From positions 5,704,001 through 5,768,000 of the forward strand of contig NZ_CP108938.1 of assembly GCF_036347135.1 (NCBI RefSeq): DNA of 64,000 nucleotides, in the 5' to 3' direction. The DNA comes from Streptomyces sp. NBC_00775. GTDB taxonomy: Bacteria; Actinomycetota; Actinomycetes; Streptomycetales; Streptomycetaceae. This document shows, piece after piece, positions 38,518-47,224 of the stretch (the first letter of the stretch is position 1; each line of letters starts with the position of its first letter). The position numbers and the translations under genes are program-made. The notes under the pieces were generated by a model. That model saw only the letters and a program-made list of their open reading frames with translations. It was not told the origin of the DNA and ran no database searches.

Positions 38518-39363
38518 TTATAGATCGTGGATGACGTTGCCGATGAGGTCCCGGGTCTTGTCGGGGTCGAGGGCGACGGCCTCGACCCGTTCGAAGAGGG
38601 TCCGGTACTTGTGCAGTTGGGCATCGGCGTCCAGGAACGTGAGCCCGTGGGACTGGTCGAGGTGGACCGTGTCGAGTTCCGGTACGGGGCCGTGCGCGTA
38701 GTAGATGGACTGGCCCGACCCCGGGTAGGCGCCGACATCGAAGGTGATAGCACGCAGGGTGATGTGGTCGCGCTCGCTCATGACGAGAAGGTGCTGAAGC
38801 TGCTGCCGAGCCACCGCTGAGCCGCCTACCTTCATCCGCAGGGCTGCCTCGTGGATGATCGCCTCGTACGGCGTGGGGTCATCCCGGAAGAGCACTGCCT
38901 GACGCTTGATGCGGAACGAGAGGCGGTGCTCCACGTCGGGTGGTGAGAGTGCTGTGACGCCCTGGCGGAAGATCTCGCGGGCGTAGTCGACGGTCTGGAG
39001 CAGTCCAGGGATCCGCGCGGTGATCGTGGTTCGCAACGACTGGGCGTGGTGTTCCAGTTCGGCCAGATCGAGCAGAGAGCTGGGCAGGATCTCGCGGTAC
39101 TCCTCCCACCAGCCGCGCTTCCGGTCGCCGACCATCCTGGCGATGGCCTCTACCAGGGCCTTGTCCGAGCACTCGTACTGGCAGGCCAGAGAACGTACTC
39201 GCTCTGCACTGACCCCGATCCGTCCGGTCTCCATGTTGCTGACCTGAGCTTGCTTCATGCCTAGTAGCTGCGCGGCCGCCGTAGAGGTGAGCCCTGCCCG
39301 CTCGCGCAACTTGCGCAGCTCGGCCCCGAGCCGAAGTTGACGTCCCGTCGGGTTGGTCCTCAC
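38518..39363 (-). CDS. XRE-family regulator with DUF5753 (WhiJ/Scr1-like)
   Basis: GTG 39363 is chosen because GAGGAG lies seven bases before it; 281 residues. Helix-turn-helix at about residues 14-65 (LRKLRERAGLTSTAAAQLLGMKQAQVSNMETG), then the DUF5753 domain (about 90-275). WhiJ and Scr1 relatives control development and antibiotic production, and act with a DUF397 protein and often a small ATPase. All three kinds are present here: two DUF397 genes downstream and a divergent ATPase gene 196 bp away. Confidence 0.9.
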   Translation of the reverse strand: MRTNPTGRQLRLGAELRKLRERAGLTSTAAAQLLGMKQAQVSNMETGRIGVSAERVRSLACQYECSDKALVEAIARMVGDRKRGWWEEYREILPSSLLDLAELEHHAQSLRTTITARIPGLLQTVDYAREIFRQGVTALSPPDVEHRLSFRIKRQAVLFRDDPTPYEAIIHEAALRMKVGGSAVARQQLQHLLVMSERDHITLRAITFDVGAYPGSGQSIYYAHGPVPELDTVHLDQSHGLTFLDADAQLHKYRTLFERVEAVALDPDKTRDLIGNVIHDL

Positions 39364-39559
39364 GGCCACACTCCTCGTTCTTCCGTGCAGCAGGTCACCC
39401 ACACGGATGGTCGTGCTTAATCTTCTCCGAGATCGAGTGAAGAATATATCTGCAAGCGCTACTTTTTAGATCGGGCCCCCCGCTCAGAAGCACCCCGCTC
39501 GACGGAGCGGCATGGTCACTGAGCAACCACTCAACTGCCCACCGTGATCGGAGACTTCC

Positions 39560-40093
39560 ATGGCCACCGTATCGCCGCCCTGGTCCTACACCCTCCAACT
39601 CCCGCACGATCCCCGAGCCCCAGGCATCGCCAGGGCCACCCTCCGTACCGTCCTCGCCGCCCACGGGCTCACCGAACTCACCCCCACCGCCGAGCTGTTG
39701 GCGTCGGAGCTGCTCACCAACGCACACCTGCACACACAGGGCCCCTACGCCCTCCGTATCCACGCGGGTGAGCCGGACCGGCTCACGGTCGCCGTGTGGG
39801 ACAGCGATCCGAGGGTGCCGCCCGGCTTCGCGGAGAAGGGTGCCCCTGTTCTCGTACCGCCGGGAGACGCTGAAGGTGGGCGTGGGCTGCATCTCGTGCG
39901 GGCGTGTGCGGATGCGTGGGGGGTGTCCGGCTGGACCTCTACCACCGCATCGCCACCGATCAGGCCGAGGAGTCGTTCCGGAACGCGCAGATCGCCATGG
40001 CGTCGGGATTCGTGTTGCTGGTCGGGTTCACGGTGGCGGCGGTCTTCGCCGGGAACCCGACGGCCAGCATCGTCGCCGGCGCCCTGGGTGTGA
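39560..40093 (+). CDS. RsbW/AbaA-like ATP-binding protein with out-of-frame C-terminus
   Basis: ATG 39560. Residues 1-125 are a normal HATPase_c anti-sigma-type domain: N-box ASELLTNAHLHTQG, VWDSDP in place of the G1 box, and GGRGLHLVRACADAWG as G2. After GVSG (nt about 39928) the sequence becomes Arg/Ser-rich nonsense because the DNA continues in another frame as a membrane-protein gene. About ten C-terminal residues of a usual protein are thus replaced by about 50 others. The core may still fold. Divergent from the XRE gene, the normal place for the ATPase of this regulatory set. Confidence 0.75.
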   Translation: MATVSPPWSYTLQLPHDPRAPGIARATLRTVLAAHGLTELTPTAELLASELLTNAHLHTQGPYALRIHAGEPDRLTVAVWDSDPRVPPGFAEKGAPVLVPPGDAEGGRGLHLVRACADAWGVSGWTSTTASPPIRPRSRSGTRRSPWRRDSCCWSGSRWRRSSPGTRRPASSPAPWV

Positions 40094-40395
40094 CGTCGGC
40101 AGGGCTGGCGGGGTATGTGAGTCGAACTTTTGTGCGGTCTCAGGAGAGCGCGGCCGGACATCTGAGGGCATACTTTGATCAGCCGCTGGAGTTCTCCCGG
40201 TACCTCGCCGCGGAGCGGCTCATCGCCGACGCTGAGCTGACCAGTGAGCAACGTGCCGAGATCCTCGCCAGCCTGGTACGGGCGATGGTCGCGCCCGAGG
40301 GTTCGGTGAGCGGTCCGGCGCCGGCCGCGGATTCGGGTGCGGGTTCCGGTGCGGGTGCGAACGGGGACGCCCGTCAGGACCCGTCCAGTCAATAG
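39904..40395 (+). CDS. Two-TM TRADD-N-associated-like membrane protein, N-terminally truncated
   Basis: Open frame from GTG 39904, overlapping the ATPase gene in a different frame. Only from about nt 39930 (DLYHRIATDQAEESFRNAQIAM) is it like the actinobacterial/cyanobacterial TRADD-N-associated 2TM family: two membrane helices (about residues 33-77), then RTFVRSQESAAGHLRAYFDQPLEFSRYLAAERLI and a helical end with a Gly/Ala tail. The N-terminal domain of such proteins is missing. Best read as a remnant joined to the ATPase gene by deletion; whether it is still translated is unknown. Confidence 0.65.
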   Translation: MCGCVGGVRLDLYHRIATDQAEESFRNAQIAMASGFVLLVGFTVAAVFAGNPTASIVAGALGVTSAGLAGYVSRTFVRSQESAAGHLRAYFDQPLEFSRYLAAERLIADAELTSEQRAEILASLVRAMVAPEGSVSGPAPAADSGAGSGAGANGDARQDPSSQ

Positions 40396-40464
40396 GGCCC
40401 TCATAGGTGATTCTTAGTGTGGTCTCAGGGTTTTTCTCACGTGCCTGCGGCAGGGTGAGGAGCG

Positions 40465-41223
40465 ATGAAACGCACCATCCGTCCCCCAGGCATCCGTCGG
40501 CACGCCCTGCTCGGTGCCGTCGTGCTGCTGGCGGCCGTCACGTCCTCCTCCGTGGCGGCCGCGGATGCCGGTCCCGGACCGTTCGCGGTGACCGTGCGGG
40601 CCGCGACCAACGACCGGACCGCCCGCGTGGGCGCGCTGTTCCACGGGAGCGGCGGGCACTTCTGCACCGCCTCCGTCGTGCACAGCGCCGGGCGGGATCT
40701 CATCGTGACCGCCGCGCACTGCGTCGACGGGGGCGGGACCCTGCGCTTCGCGCCCGGGTATCGGGACGGGAAGGCGCCGTACGGGTACTGGGAGGTCCAG
40801 GGGACCTTCGTGCCCGAGGGGTGGACGAGCGAGCAGGACGAGGACACCGATGTCGCCTTCGCCGTCCTCGCGGAGAAGGACGGGAAGGGTGTCGAGGACG
40901 TCGTCGGGGGCGGGAACGTCTTTGCCTCCGGGCAGGCCACCGGGTCGACCGCCGTCACCGTCACCGGATACCCCAGCACCCTCGAAACGCCCATCACCTG
41001 CACCAACAAGCCCACCGTCCGCAGCCGTACGCAGCAGCGCATCGAGTGTCCCGAGTTCGCCGGGGGGACGAGTGGCAGCCCCTGGGTGAACGGTGACGGG
41101 GAAGTCGTGGGCATCATCGGCGGGCACCAGCAGGGCGGGGACACCGACGACGTCTCGTTCAGCGTCGCCTTCGGGGCCGAGGAAGCGGCGCTCTACCGTC
41201 AGGCCGAGCTCGCTTCACAGTGA
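40465..41223 (+). CDS. Secreted trypsin-like serine protease
   Basis: ATG 40465 with a GTGAGGAG-type ribosome site; 252 residues. Signal peptide about 1-33 (ends SVAAADA). Chymotrypsin-fold triad: His in TAAHC (about 86), Asp in EDTDVAFAVL (about 132) and Ser in FAGGTSGSPW (about 201). A Cys pair near His and another near Ser can form the usual disulfides. Closest in style to Streptomyces trypsin-like peptidase/V8-like secreted enzymes without a pro-region. Extracellular. Stands alone on its strand. Confidence 0.88.
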   Translation: MKRTIRPPGIRRHALLGAVVLLAAVTSSSVAAADAGPGPFAVTVRAATNDRTARVGALFHGSGGHFCTASVVHSAGRDLIVTAAHCVDGGGTLRFAPGYRDGKAPYGYWEVQGTFVPEGWTSEQDEDTDVAFAVLAEKDGKGVEDVVGGGNVFASGQATGSTAVTVTGYPSTLETPITCTNKPTVRSRTQQRIECPEFAGGTSGSPWVNGDGEVVGIIGGHQQGGDTDDVSFSVAFGAEEAALYRQAELASQ

Positions 41224-41476
41224 CGTGAGCGTGTGTGTCGGTGCCCCTCCGCCCGGCACATCCGTGTCCCGCCGGTGAGCGAGCGTATCGGCGCACGTCG
41301 TGTCAGACTGAACAGCAGAGAACGTCGTGCGGGTTGGGGTTGGAAGTCCGTGATCGGACGCCGCCACCTACCGGAGCCTTTCTGCTGCACCGGTGACCCG
41401 CGAACCCTCTTCAGCACACTCGCCTTGGCAGGACGTGTCACCACGCGTGCCTGGTTCCAGAGGGAGGAAGCCTGAG

Positions 41477-42061
41477 ATGACGATGACGAAGAGCAACACC
41501 AACACCAAGCGGGGGGTCCCTCCACGTGTGCGCACGACGATGGATCTGGGGGATGAACACTCCGTACAGATCCTCGAGTTCGCCTCCGGAATCCGGGCGA
41601 TCGTGGAGGGCGGTCGCGCGATCGACCAAGCCCCCTCCCTTGAGGGCAAGGCCGACGCACCACCCGAGGCAGGGACCCAATCCGCCGGCGAGCGCACCGG
41701 CACTGAAGAACCGACACTTCGCACGACGGATGAACAGACCTGGTTCCGCGAAAACTTCTGCAATGCCGCCCAGGCGTGCGTGCAAGGGTGGGACTGGGCG
41801 GTCGTCCAGTCGGGACGTGCCGTCGGCAGCGGGGTCGGAATAGGGCTCGTCGGTTCGGAGGGAACCAGCAACGCCACTCTGGCGGTCGACCTGTGGGAAT
41901 GCAGCGGTACCGACTGCTACTGGGTCGAGAACTGGCGGGGACTCATCGTTCCGGGTCACTGGGTCTCGGCGACCACGACGGCGCCTGACCACAAGTACCT
42001 GCGCTGGCGTCTCGACGGCGCCGGTGGCGGCACCCAGGTCAGTCTGGCTGCCAAGTACTGA
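41477..42061 (+). CDS. Hypothetical protein, 194 aa
   Basis: ATG 41477 with GGAGGAAG eight bases upstream. The N-terminal 30 residues are Thr/Asn/Arg-rich; then HSVQILEFASGIRAIVEGG, an acidic linker, and a Cys-containing C-terminus (FCNAAQACVQGWDW, WECSGTDCYWVENW) whose two Cys pairs could form disulfides. No signal peptide and no recognised family. Ends at a strong shared terminator. Possibly a locally acquired gene: its neighbours are secreted or membrane proteins, but nothing ties it to them. Confidence 0.65.
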   Translation: MTMTKSNTNTKRGVPPRVRTTMDLGDEHSVQILEFASGIRAIVEGGRAIDQAPSLEGKADAPPEAGTQSAGERTGTEEPTLRTTDEQTWFRENFCNAAQACVQGWDWAVVQSGRAVGSGVGIGLVGSEGTSNATLAVDLWECSGTDCYWVENWRGLIVPGHWVSATTTAPDHKYLRWRLDGAGGGTQVSLAAKY

Positions 42062-42120
42062 CCGCGCAGAACTGCCGAGACCGGACCGGAAGGTGTGTGC
42101 CGCCGGGTCCGCCGGGTCCG

Positions 42121-42158
42121 CCAGGAGCCCCGCCACGTCGAAGTGGCGGGGCTCCTGG
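42121..42158. terminator. Bidirectional terminator
   Basis: CCAGGAGCCCCGCCAC (42121-42136) pairs perfectly with GTGGCGGGGCTCCTGG (42143-42158), six-base loop. Between convergent genes. Confidence 0.85.
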
Positions 42159-42190
42159 CCGCCCGGGCGGGGGCTGGGCGGGCTCGTGAC

Positions 42191-42802
42191 CTAGTTCGAG
42201 AAGTACACGGCCAGCCAGAGCAGCGGCAGGAGCAGGAACACGTACGCCAGCGGGCGCTGAGCGATCGGCTTGCCCTGGTCCATGACGATCCCCGTCGGGG
42301 ACGGCATCGCCTGCCGCGGCAGCTTCCTGATCTTCGTGCGGACGTAGAGGTTCCACAGGAGCGTCAGCGGGGTGAAGGCGATCAGTGACACCGGGCTCCA
42401 CCAGCCGCCCGCCAGGGTCTTCGTCGTCATCTCCCGGTGGATCGCCGTGGCGCAGGAGCGGCAGAACGGTCCCTCCATCTTGGAGAAGCGCATCGCGACC
42501 AGCAGCCCCGTGTGCTGACGGATGGTCATGTCCCGGGCGGGCTGCGCGGCACATATACGGCAGGCGGGGTTGAGGGGCGGGGCGGCCTGGTAGGCGTAGT
42601 CGCCCGCGGCGGCGGGGGCGGGGGCGGGGGGCTGGGGGTACTGGCCGTACGCCGGGTTCTGGCCGTACGCCGAGTTCTGCGCGCCGTACGCGTCCTGCGT
42701 GCCGTATGAGCCATATGCCGGCGCCCCGTTTGGCGCGTAACCGCCTTGCGGGGCAAAGGGGTTGCCCTGGGGCGTGTTCGGGTGCGGGGGCGGGGTCGCC
42801 AC
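42191..42802 (-). CDS. Membrane protein with zinc-ribbon-like Cys motifs
   Basis: 203 residues. Disordered N-terminus rich in Tyr, Gln, Pro, Gly (about 1-75, imperfect AYGQN repeats), then CRICAAQ...CRSC (about residues 82 and 114), a CxxC...CxxC pair that could bind zinc, then two membrane helices (about 132-150 and 184-201). This layout is common in Streptomyces hypothetical membrane proteins of unknown role. Divergent from the lytic transglycosylase gene. No function assigned. Confidence 0.72.
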   Translation of the reverse strand: MATPPPHPNTPQGNPFAPQGGYAPNGAPAYGSYGTQDAYGAQNSAYGQNPAYGQYPQPPAPAPAAAGDYAYQAAPPLNPACRICAAQPARDMTIRQHTGLLVAMRFSKMEGPFCRSCATAIHREMTTKTLAGGWWSPVSLIAFTPLTLLWNLYVRTKIRKLPRQAMPSPTGIVMDQGKPIAQRPLAYVFLLLPLLWLAVYFSN

Positions 42803-42896
42803 GTGCGGTTTCTCCTTGTGTGTGATCGTCCCGTCGCGCGGTGGCCGCCTCTAGACTGGCGGCGGCGGACTCCCGGGCGGCGAGGGGCGGTTGACG

Positions 42897-43898
42897 GTGC
42901 GTAAGGCATGGATCGTAGCGATCGCTGCCGTCGGGGCCGGGATCAGCTTCGTGATGCTGCTCGTCGTCGGCGTCTACATGGTCGCCGGGAACCTCGCCAA
43001 CGGGATCGGCGGCGGGTCCGTCGGGCTCGCCAAGGGGGCTGTGCCCGCCGCGTACCAGACGCTCGTGCAGAAGTGGGGCAATCTGTGCGGCGCCATCAAT
43101 CCGGCGCTGCTGGCCGCCCAGTTGTACCAGGAGAGCGGATTCAACCCGAGTGCCAAGAGTCCGGCGAAAGCGGAGGGAATAGCGCAGTTCATTCCGGGGA
43201 CCTGGGCCACGCACGGAGTCGACGGCGACGGGGACGGCGACCGCGATGTCTGGGATCCGAATGACGCGATTCCGTCGGCCGCCTCGTACGACTGCCAGCT
43301 CGCCTCGTACGTGAAGGACGCGCCGGGGAACGTCACGGAGAACATGCTCGCCGCCTACAACGCGGGGGCCTACGCGGTCATCAAGTACGGGGGCGTGCCG
43401 CCGTACAAGGAGACCCAGAACTACGTGAAGACGATCACGACCCTGGAGAAGAGCTTCGCCGCGCCCGTTACCCGGGTGGATCCCTCGAAGCAGGCCGCGA
43501 CGGCGATCACGTACGCGCAGAAGAAGCTCGGCACGCCCTATCTGTGGGGCGGCAACGGCACCGCTGACCAGGGCGGACGCTTCGACTGCTCGGGGCTGAC
43601 GAAGGCCGCGTACGACAGTGCGGGGATACAGCTTCCCCGGGTCGCCAACGACCAGTACAACGCGGGGCCGCACCCCAAGCGGGACGAACTGCTGCCGGGG
43701 GACCTGGTCTTCTTCTCGGACGACCTCACCAACTCCCGGGCCATCCGGCACGTGGGGATCTATGTGGGCGGCGGGTACATGATCGACGCGCCCAGGACGG
43801 GGGCCGTCATCCGGTTCGACCCCGTCGACACCCCCGACTACTTCGGTGCCACCCGCGTGACCGAGGATGGCGCGAAAGCACTGCCCACGTCTGTGTGA
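42897..43898 (+). CDS. Lytic transglycosylase (SLT) plus NlpC/P60 peptidoglycan hydrolase
   Basis: GTG 42897 (VRKAWIV) is preferred, with GAGGGG nine bases before; TTG 42891 is also possible. 333 residues. One N-terminal membrane helix (about 4-32), an SLT domain (about 50-175) with catalytic Glu in AAQLYQESGFNP and AEGIAQFIPGTW, then an NlpC/P60 domain (about 205-325) with catalytic Cys in RFDCSGLTKAAY and His in RHVGIYVGGG. The enzyme cuts both glycan and peptide in the cell wall. The same architecture serves as the wall-opening VirB1-like part of Gram-positive type IV systems; the type IV-like operon lies 10 kb away. Confidence 0.9.
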   Translation: MRKAWIVAIAAVGAGISFVMLLVVGVYMVAGNLANGIGGGSVGLAKGAVPAAYQTLVQKWGNLCGAINPALLAAQLYQESGFNPSAKSPAKAEGIAQFIPGTWATHGVDGDGDGDRDVWDPNDAIPSAASYDCQLASYVKDAPGNVTENMLAAYNAGAYAVIKYGGVPPYKETQNYVKTITTLEKSFAAPVTRVDPSKQAATAITYAQKKLGTPYLWGGNGTADQGGRFDCSGLTKAAYDSAGIQLPRVANDQYNAGPHPKRDELLPGDLVFFSDDLTNSRAIRHVGIYVGGGYMIDAPRTGAVIRFDPVDTPDYFGATRVTEDGAKALPTSV

Positions 43899-44022
43899 AC
43901 CCGCCCCCTGAACTGCGGCGATGTGTCTCTCTTCGATAACGTCTGAGTGATCATTCCGTGGAGGGTGGAACGTATTACAGGGGACTGTGCGTTCCTTTTG
44001 ACGTAGCGCTGATCTATGACGC

Positions 44023-44058
44023 GGTTCTAGCTGTTCTGGCGGTTCTAGCGGTTCTACG
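44023..44058. repeat. 9-bp tandem repeat, four copies
   Basis: GGTTCTAGC, TGTTCTGGC, GGTTCTAGC, GGTTCTACG in the gap ahead of the PAP2 gene. Small slippage-type repeat, perhaps within the untranslated leader. Confidence 0.7.
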
Positions 44059-44130
44059 ACCACGGGGGTGGATCGAGCGGCGCACGAAAGGGTGTGCCCG
44101 CGGGAAAGACGACGAAGGGGCCGCAGCACC

Positions 44131-44829
44131 ATGGCTGGACTCGCCGAATCCGGTTCGAACCCCGACGTCGACCTGCTCTACGACATCAACGGCCTCGCCA
44201 AGGACGCGCCCCACTGGTTCGACCGGGGCATGGAGTTCGTGGGCGAGTACGGGCTGCTGCTCGCCATGGTTCTGCTGGTGCTGTGGTGCTGGTGGACCGT
44301 GCGGCGGCGGGGTGCTGAGGATGCCGCGTCCTCCGTGGCCGCGCTGGTGTGGGCGCCGTTGGCCGCCGGCATCGCGGTGCTTGTGAACGTGCCGATACGG
44401 GGTTTCGTGGAGCGACCGAGACCCTTCGTCGATCACCAAGGGCTGGACGTCCTGGTCTCCGGCAAGACCGACTACTCCTTCGTCAGCGATCACGCGACGC
44501 TCACCATGGCGATGGCTGTCGGGCTGTTCGTCGCGCATCGGAAGTTCGGGCTGGTCGGGATAGGGCTCGCGCTGCTCGAAGGGTTCTGCCGGGTCTACAT
44601 GGGTGTGCACTACCCGACGGACGTCGTGGGTGGCTTCGCGCTCGGTACGGCGGTTGCTCTGCTGCTGTCTCCGCTTGCCATGGCTCTGCTGACACCTGTC
44701 ACGAAGGCGGTGGAGCGGTCTGGGCGGGGTGGGTGGCTGATTCGGGCGCGGGTGGCTTCCGGTGGGCGGGATGCGTTGATTCCGGGGGCTCGGGCGGAGC
44801 GGCCTGAGGAACGGGATCTGGCCGCGTAG
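44131..44829 (+). CDS. PAP2-family phosphatase (membrane)
   Basis: ATG 44131 with GAAGGGG upstream; 232 residues with about five membrane helices. The three phosphatase motifs are seen: FVERPRPF (C1), SFVSDHAT in place of PSGH (C2, with catalytic His), and CRVYMGVHYPTDVVGG (C3). Likely dephosphorylates an undecaprenyl or other lipid phosphate, or a phosphatidic acid, on the outer face of the membrane. Monocistronic; convergent with the FAD oxidoreductase gene across a repeat element. Substrate not known. Confidence 0.87.
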   Translation: MAGLAESGSNPDVDLLYDINGLAKDAPHWFDRGMEFVGEYGLLLAMVLLVLWCWWTVRRRGAEDAASSVAALVWAPLAAGIAVLVNVPIRGFVERPRPFVDHQGLDVLVSGKTDYSFVSDHATLTMAMAVGLFVAHRKFGLVGIGLALLEGFCRVYMGVHYPTDVVGGFALGTAVALLLSPLAMALLTPVTKAVERSGRGGWLIRARVASGGRDALIPGARAERPEERDLAA

Positions 44830-44841
44830 GGGTTTCCCCCT

Positions 44842-44938
44842 AAAAGATTGCGCAGTTCCCCGCGCCCCTGAAGAACTGGGGGCGGGCGGGGGATCGCGGG
44901 GCGAAGCCCCGCGCCGTTAGGGGCGCGGGGAACTGCGC
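44842..44938. repeat. Dispersed GC-rich inverted element
   Basis: GCGCAGTTCCCCGCGCCCC (44850-44868) and its exact reverse complement (44920-44938) surround a GCGGGGCGAAGCCCCGC hairpin. It sits between two convergent genes and could act as a terminator. Confidence 0.82.
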
Positions 44939-44974
44939 GAGCAACCCCCACTCACCCGCAGCCAACGAACCGGC

Positions 44975-46564
44975 CTACAGCGCCTGCGGGAACGTGAAGA
45001 AGCGGTTGGGGTCGTACTGGTGCTTCAGCGTCGTGAGGCGGGTGGCCGCGTCGCCGTAGTACGCCTTGCGCCAGTCGGTGAGGGTGGCGTCGGTGTAGTT
45101 CTGGTAGGCGGCGCCCGAGGCGTAGCGGGACATGGCGGTGTGGGCGGTGGTCAGCCAGGACTGGGCTGTCGTACCGGAGGTGCCCGCCTGCCAGGAGACG
45201 ATGTACTGGGCGAGCATGCGGGAGCGGCGGTGGACGAAGGCCGTGGCGGTGGGGGCCACGCGGTTGACCGCGCCGCCGAGGGCCGTCAGCGCGATGCTGC
45301 CCGCGCCGCCTCGTACCGATGACATCTGGTTCAGGAGTGTCTGGATGCCCGCCGTCGAGATCGAGCGGTCGAAGAAGTCCGAGCGGGCCGCGTAGGTCTC
45401 GCGGCCGAGGGCGCCCTGCGGGGAGCGGCCCGGGGTCGAGCCCGGGAGGTGGCACTGGGCGTCGGTCGCGAAGGAGGAGCAGCCCGCGTACACCTCCATC
45501 GAGTCCTCGTACGAGCGCTTCTTGAGGGAGACGCTGCGCGCGGGCGAACCGATCTTGTCGGCCAGGCGGTCCACGGCGTTCTGGAGCTCGGTGTACGTGC
45601 CGAGCGAGAAGGCCGCGATGGAGACCGTGGGGGTGCCGCCCGCCGCGTTCGCGATGTGGCAGGACGACCAGATCTCGTCCGGCTGGTCCGGGCCCCACTC
45701 CTGCCAGGCCTTCACCACGGCGGCGGCCTTGGCCCAGGGCCAGGTCATGTACGCCGACACGGCCTGCGGCGCCGGGTGGGTCTTGAAGCGCAGCTCGGTG
45801 ACGACGCCGAAGTTGCCGTTGCCGGCGCCGCGCAGGGCCCAGAAGAGGTCCTTGTGGTCGGTGGCGTTCGCGGTCAGCTGCTTGCCGTCGGCCGTGATCA
45901 GGGTCGCCTGGGTGAGGCTGTCGCAGGTGAGGCCGTACGCCCGGGAGACCACGCCGTGGCCGCCGCCGAGGGTCAGGCCGGAGACGCCGACCGTGGGGCA
46001 GGAGCCGGCGGGGATGGTGACGCCCTTCGCCGCCAGGGCGCGGTAGACATCGATCAGCTTGGAGCCGGCGCCGACGACCGCCTCGTTCGCGCTCGCCCGG
46101 ATCTTGTTCAGCTTGGAGACGTCGATGACCAGGCGGCCGTTGCCGGAGGACCAGCCGGCGTACGAGTGGCCGCCGTTGCGGATCGAGACCTTGATGCCGT
46201 GGGCGCGGGCGTAGTCCATCGTGGTGCGGATGTCGTCCGCGTGGGCGATGTACGCGACGGCGGCGGGGGTCAGGTTGTCGAAGCGTGTGTTGTAGAGCTG
46301 GTGGGCGGCCGGCCAGCTGCGGTCGCCGGGGCGGACCAGGGCGCCGTCCAGGTCTCTGGACAGGGCGGTCCAGTTGGCGGCGGTGGCTCGGGTGCTGGTG
46401 CTGGTGCTGGTGGACGTGCGTATGGGGGTGGAGGCGCCCGTCGTCTCGGTGGTGCCGGTGGTGCCGGTGGCCTTGGTGGCGGCGGTGTCGTTGCCGTTGC
46501 ACGCCGATGTTGCTGCCGCCGCGAGTGCGGCGGTGGCTCCGCCGATGAACGTACGCCGTTGCAT
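44975..46564 (-). CDS. Secreted FAD-linked oxidase (berberine-bridge type)
   Basis: ATG 46564 with GGGAGG five bases upstream; 529 residues. Twin-Arg export signal (QRRTFIGGATAALA) ending near TSAC, which might also be a lipobox. The PCMH-type FAD domain has NGGHSYAG with the flavin-linking His, and GSCPTVGVSGLTLGGGHG with a Cys placed to make the second covalent bond, so bicovalent FAD is likely. The C-terminal BBE segment (YQNYTDATLTDWRKAYYG...YDPNRFFTFPQAL) is intact. Such enzymes oxidise sugars, alkaloids or aromatic products. Substrate unknown; upstream is only repeat sequence. Confidence 0.88.
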   Translation of the reverse strand: MQRRTFIGGATAALAAAATSACNGNDTAATKATGTTGTTETTGASTPIRTSTSTSTSTRATAANWTALSRDLDGALVRPGDRSWPAAHQLYNTRFDNLTPAAVAYIAHADDIRTTMDYARAHGIKVSIRNGGHSYAGWSSGNGRLVIDVSKLNKIRASANEAVVGAGSKLIDVYRALAAKGVTIPAGSCPTVGVSGLTLGGGHGVVSRAYGLTCDSLTQATLITADGKQLTANATDHKDLFWALRGAGNGNFGVVTELRFKTHPAPQAVSAYMTWPWAKAAAVVKAWQEWGPDQPDEIWSSCHIANAAGGTPTVSIAAFSLGTYTELQNAVDRLADKIGSPARSVSLKKRSYEDSMEVYAGCSSFATDAQCHLPGSTPGRSPQGALGRETYAARSDFFDRSISTAGIQTLLNQMSSVRGGAGSIALTALGGAVNRVAPTATAFVHRRSRMLAQYIVSWQAGTSGTTAQSWLTTAHTAMSRYASGAAYQNYTDATLTDWRKAYYGDAATRLTTLKHQYDPNRFFTFPQAL

Positions 46565-46664
46565 GTGCGCCTCCCGTGGGTTTCGTGGAACGAGACGGGG
46601 CGTTGGGCTCGGGGGTTCCACGGGTGTGCGCCACAGAATCGTTACAGCGTGGCAGAAGCGCAAG

Positions 46665-46930
46665 AGGTGCTCGCCCCCGCCGCCCCTACCCGTCCCATCC
46701 CTGGGGGCTGCGCCCCCAGACCTCCCTCAAAGATTGCGCCGTTCCCCGCGCCCCTGAAAGACGGGGGTTGTTCGTCGGCTGCGGGTGAGTGGGGGCTTGT
46801 CGCGCAGTTCCCCGCGCCCCTAAACAACCGCCGGCCCACCCCAGGCGCCTTTAAGGGGCGCGGGGAACTGCGCGCCCAGCCCCCACTCACCCGCAGTCAA
46901 AACACAACCGAACGGGGTCTGGGGCGGAGC
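46665..46930. repeat. Composite dispersed repeat region
   Basis: Carries CGCCCCTACCCGTCCCATCC, GGGGGCTGCGCCCCC and two arms with GGGGCGCGGGGAACTGCGC, i.e. the same blocks as at 2158-2210 and 12822-13045, in opposite order. The gap between the FAD oxidase start and the next small gene holds nothing else recognisable; its promoter must be here. Confidence 0.78.
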
Positions 46931-46934
46931 CCCA

Positions 46935-47105
46935 TTACGCGATCGGGCTGTCGCCGTGGCCCTCCGCGTCCGTGCGGGCCATGCTGCGGGCTCTGCGGGC
47001 CGGGCCTCGCCAGCCGCAGGTGCAGCGGGCTACGCAGAAGCGGCCCTGTTCGACCGTCGTTGTGCGGTGTTCCGGGGCAGAGTTGGTCTCGTCCTGCTGT
47101 GCCAC
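46935..47105 (-). CDS. Small conserved Streptomyces protein, 56 aa
   Basis: Start GTG 47105 (VAQQDETNSAP). The FCVARCTCGWRGPARRARSMARTDAEGH core contains a C-x3-C-x-C-x-W motif and a basic patch, typical of a small conserved hypothetical protein common in Streptomyces, perhaps a metal- or nucleic acid-binding peptide. No domain name is known to me. Stop lies just past the repeat region. Confidence 0.72.
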   Translation of the reverse strand: MAQQDETNSAPEHRTTTVEQGRFCVARCTCGWRGPARRARSMARTDAEGHGDSPIA

Positions 47106-47224
47106 GCCAACAACGTTACCCAAGGCAAGTGAACGGGATGCCACCGCGTGACGAGCGCCCCTACTCGTCGTTAACCGGAACGACAGGGAGGGCCCGGGAC
47201 GGACCGGCTGGGGGTCGGCAGACG

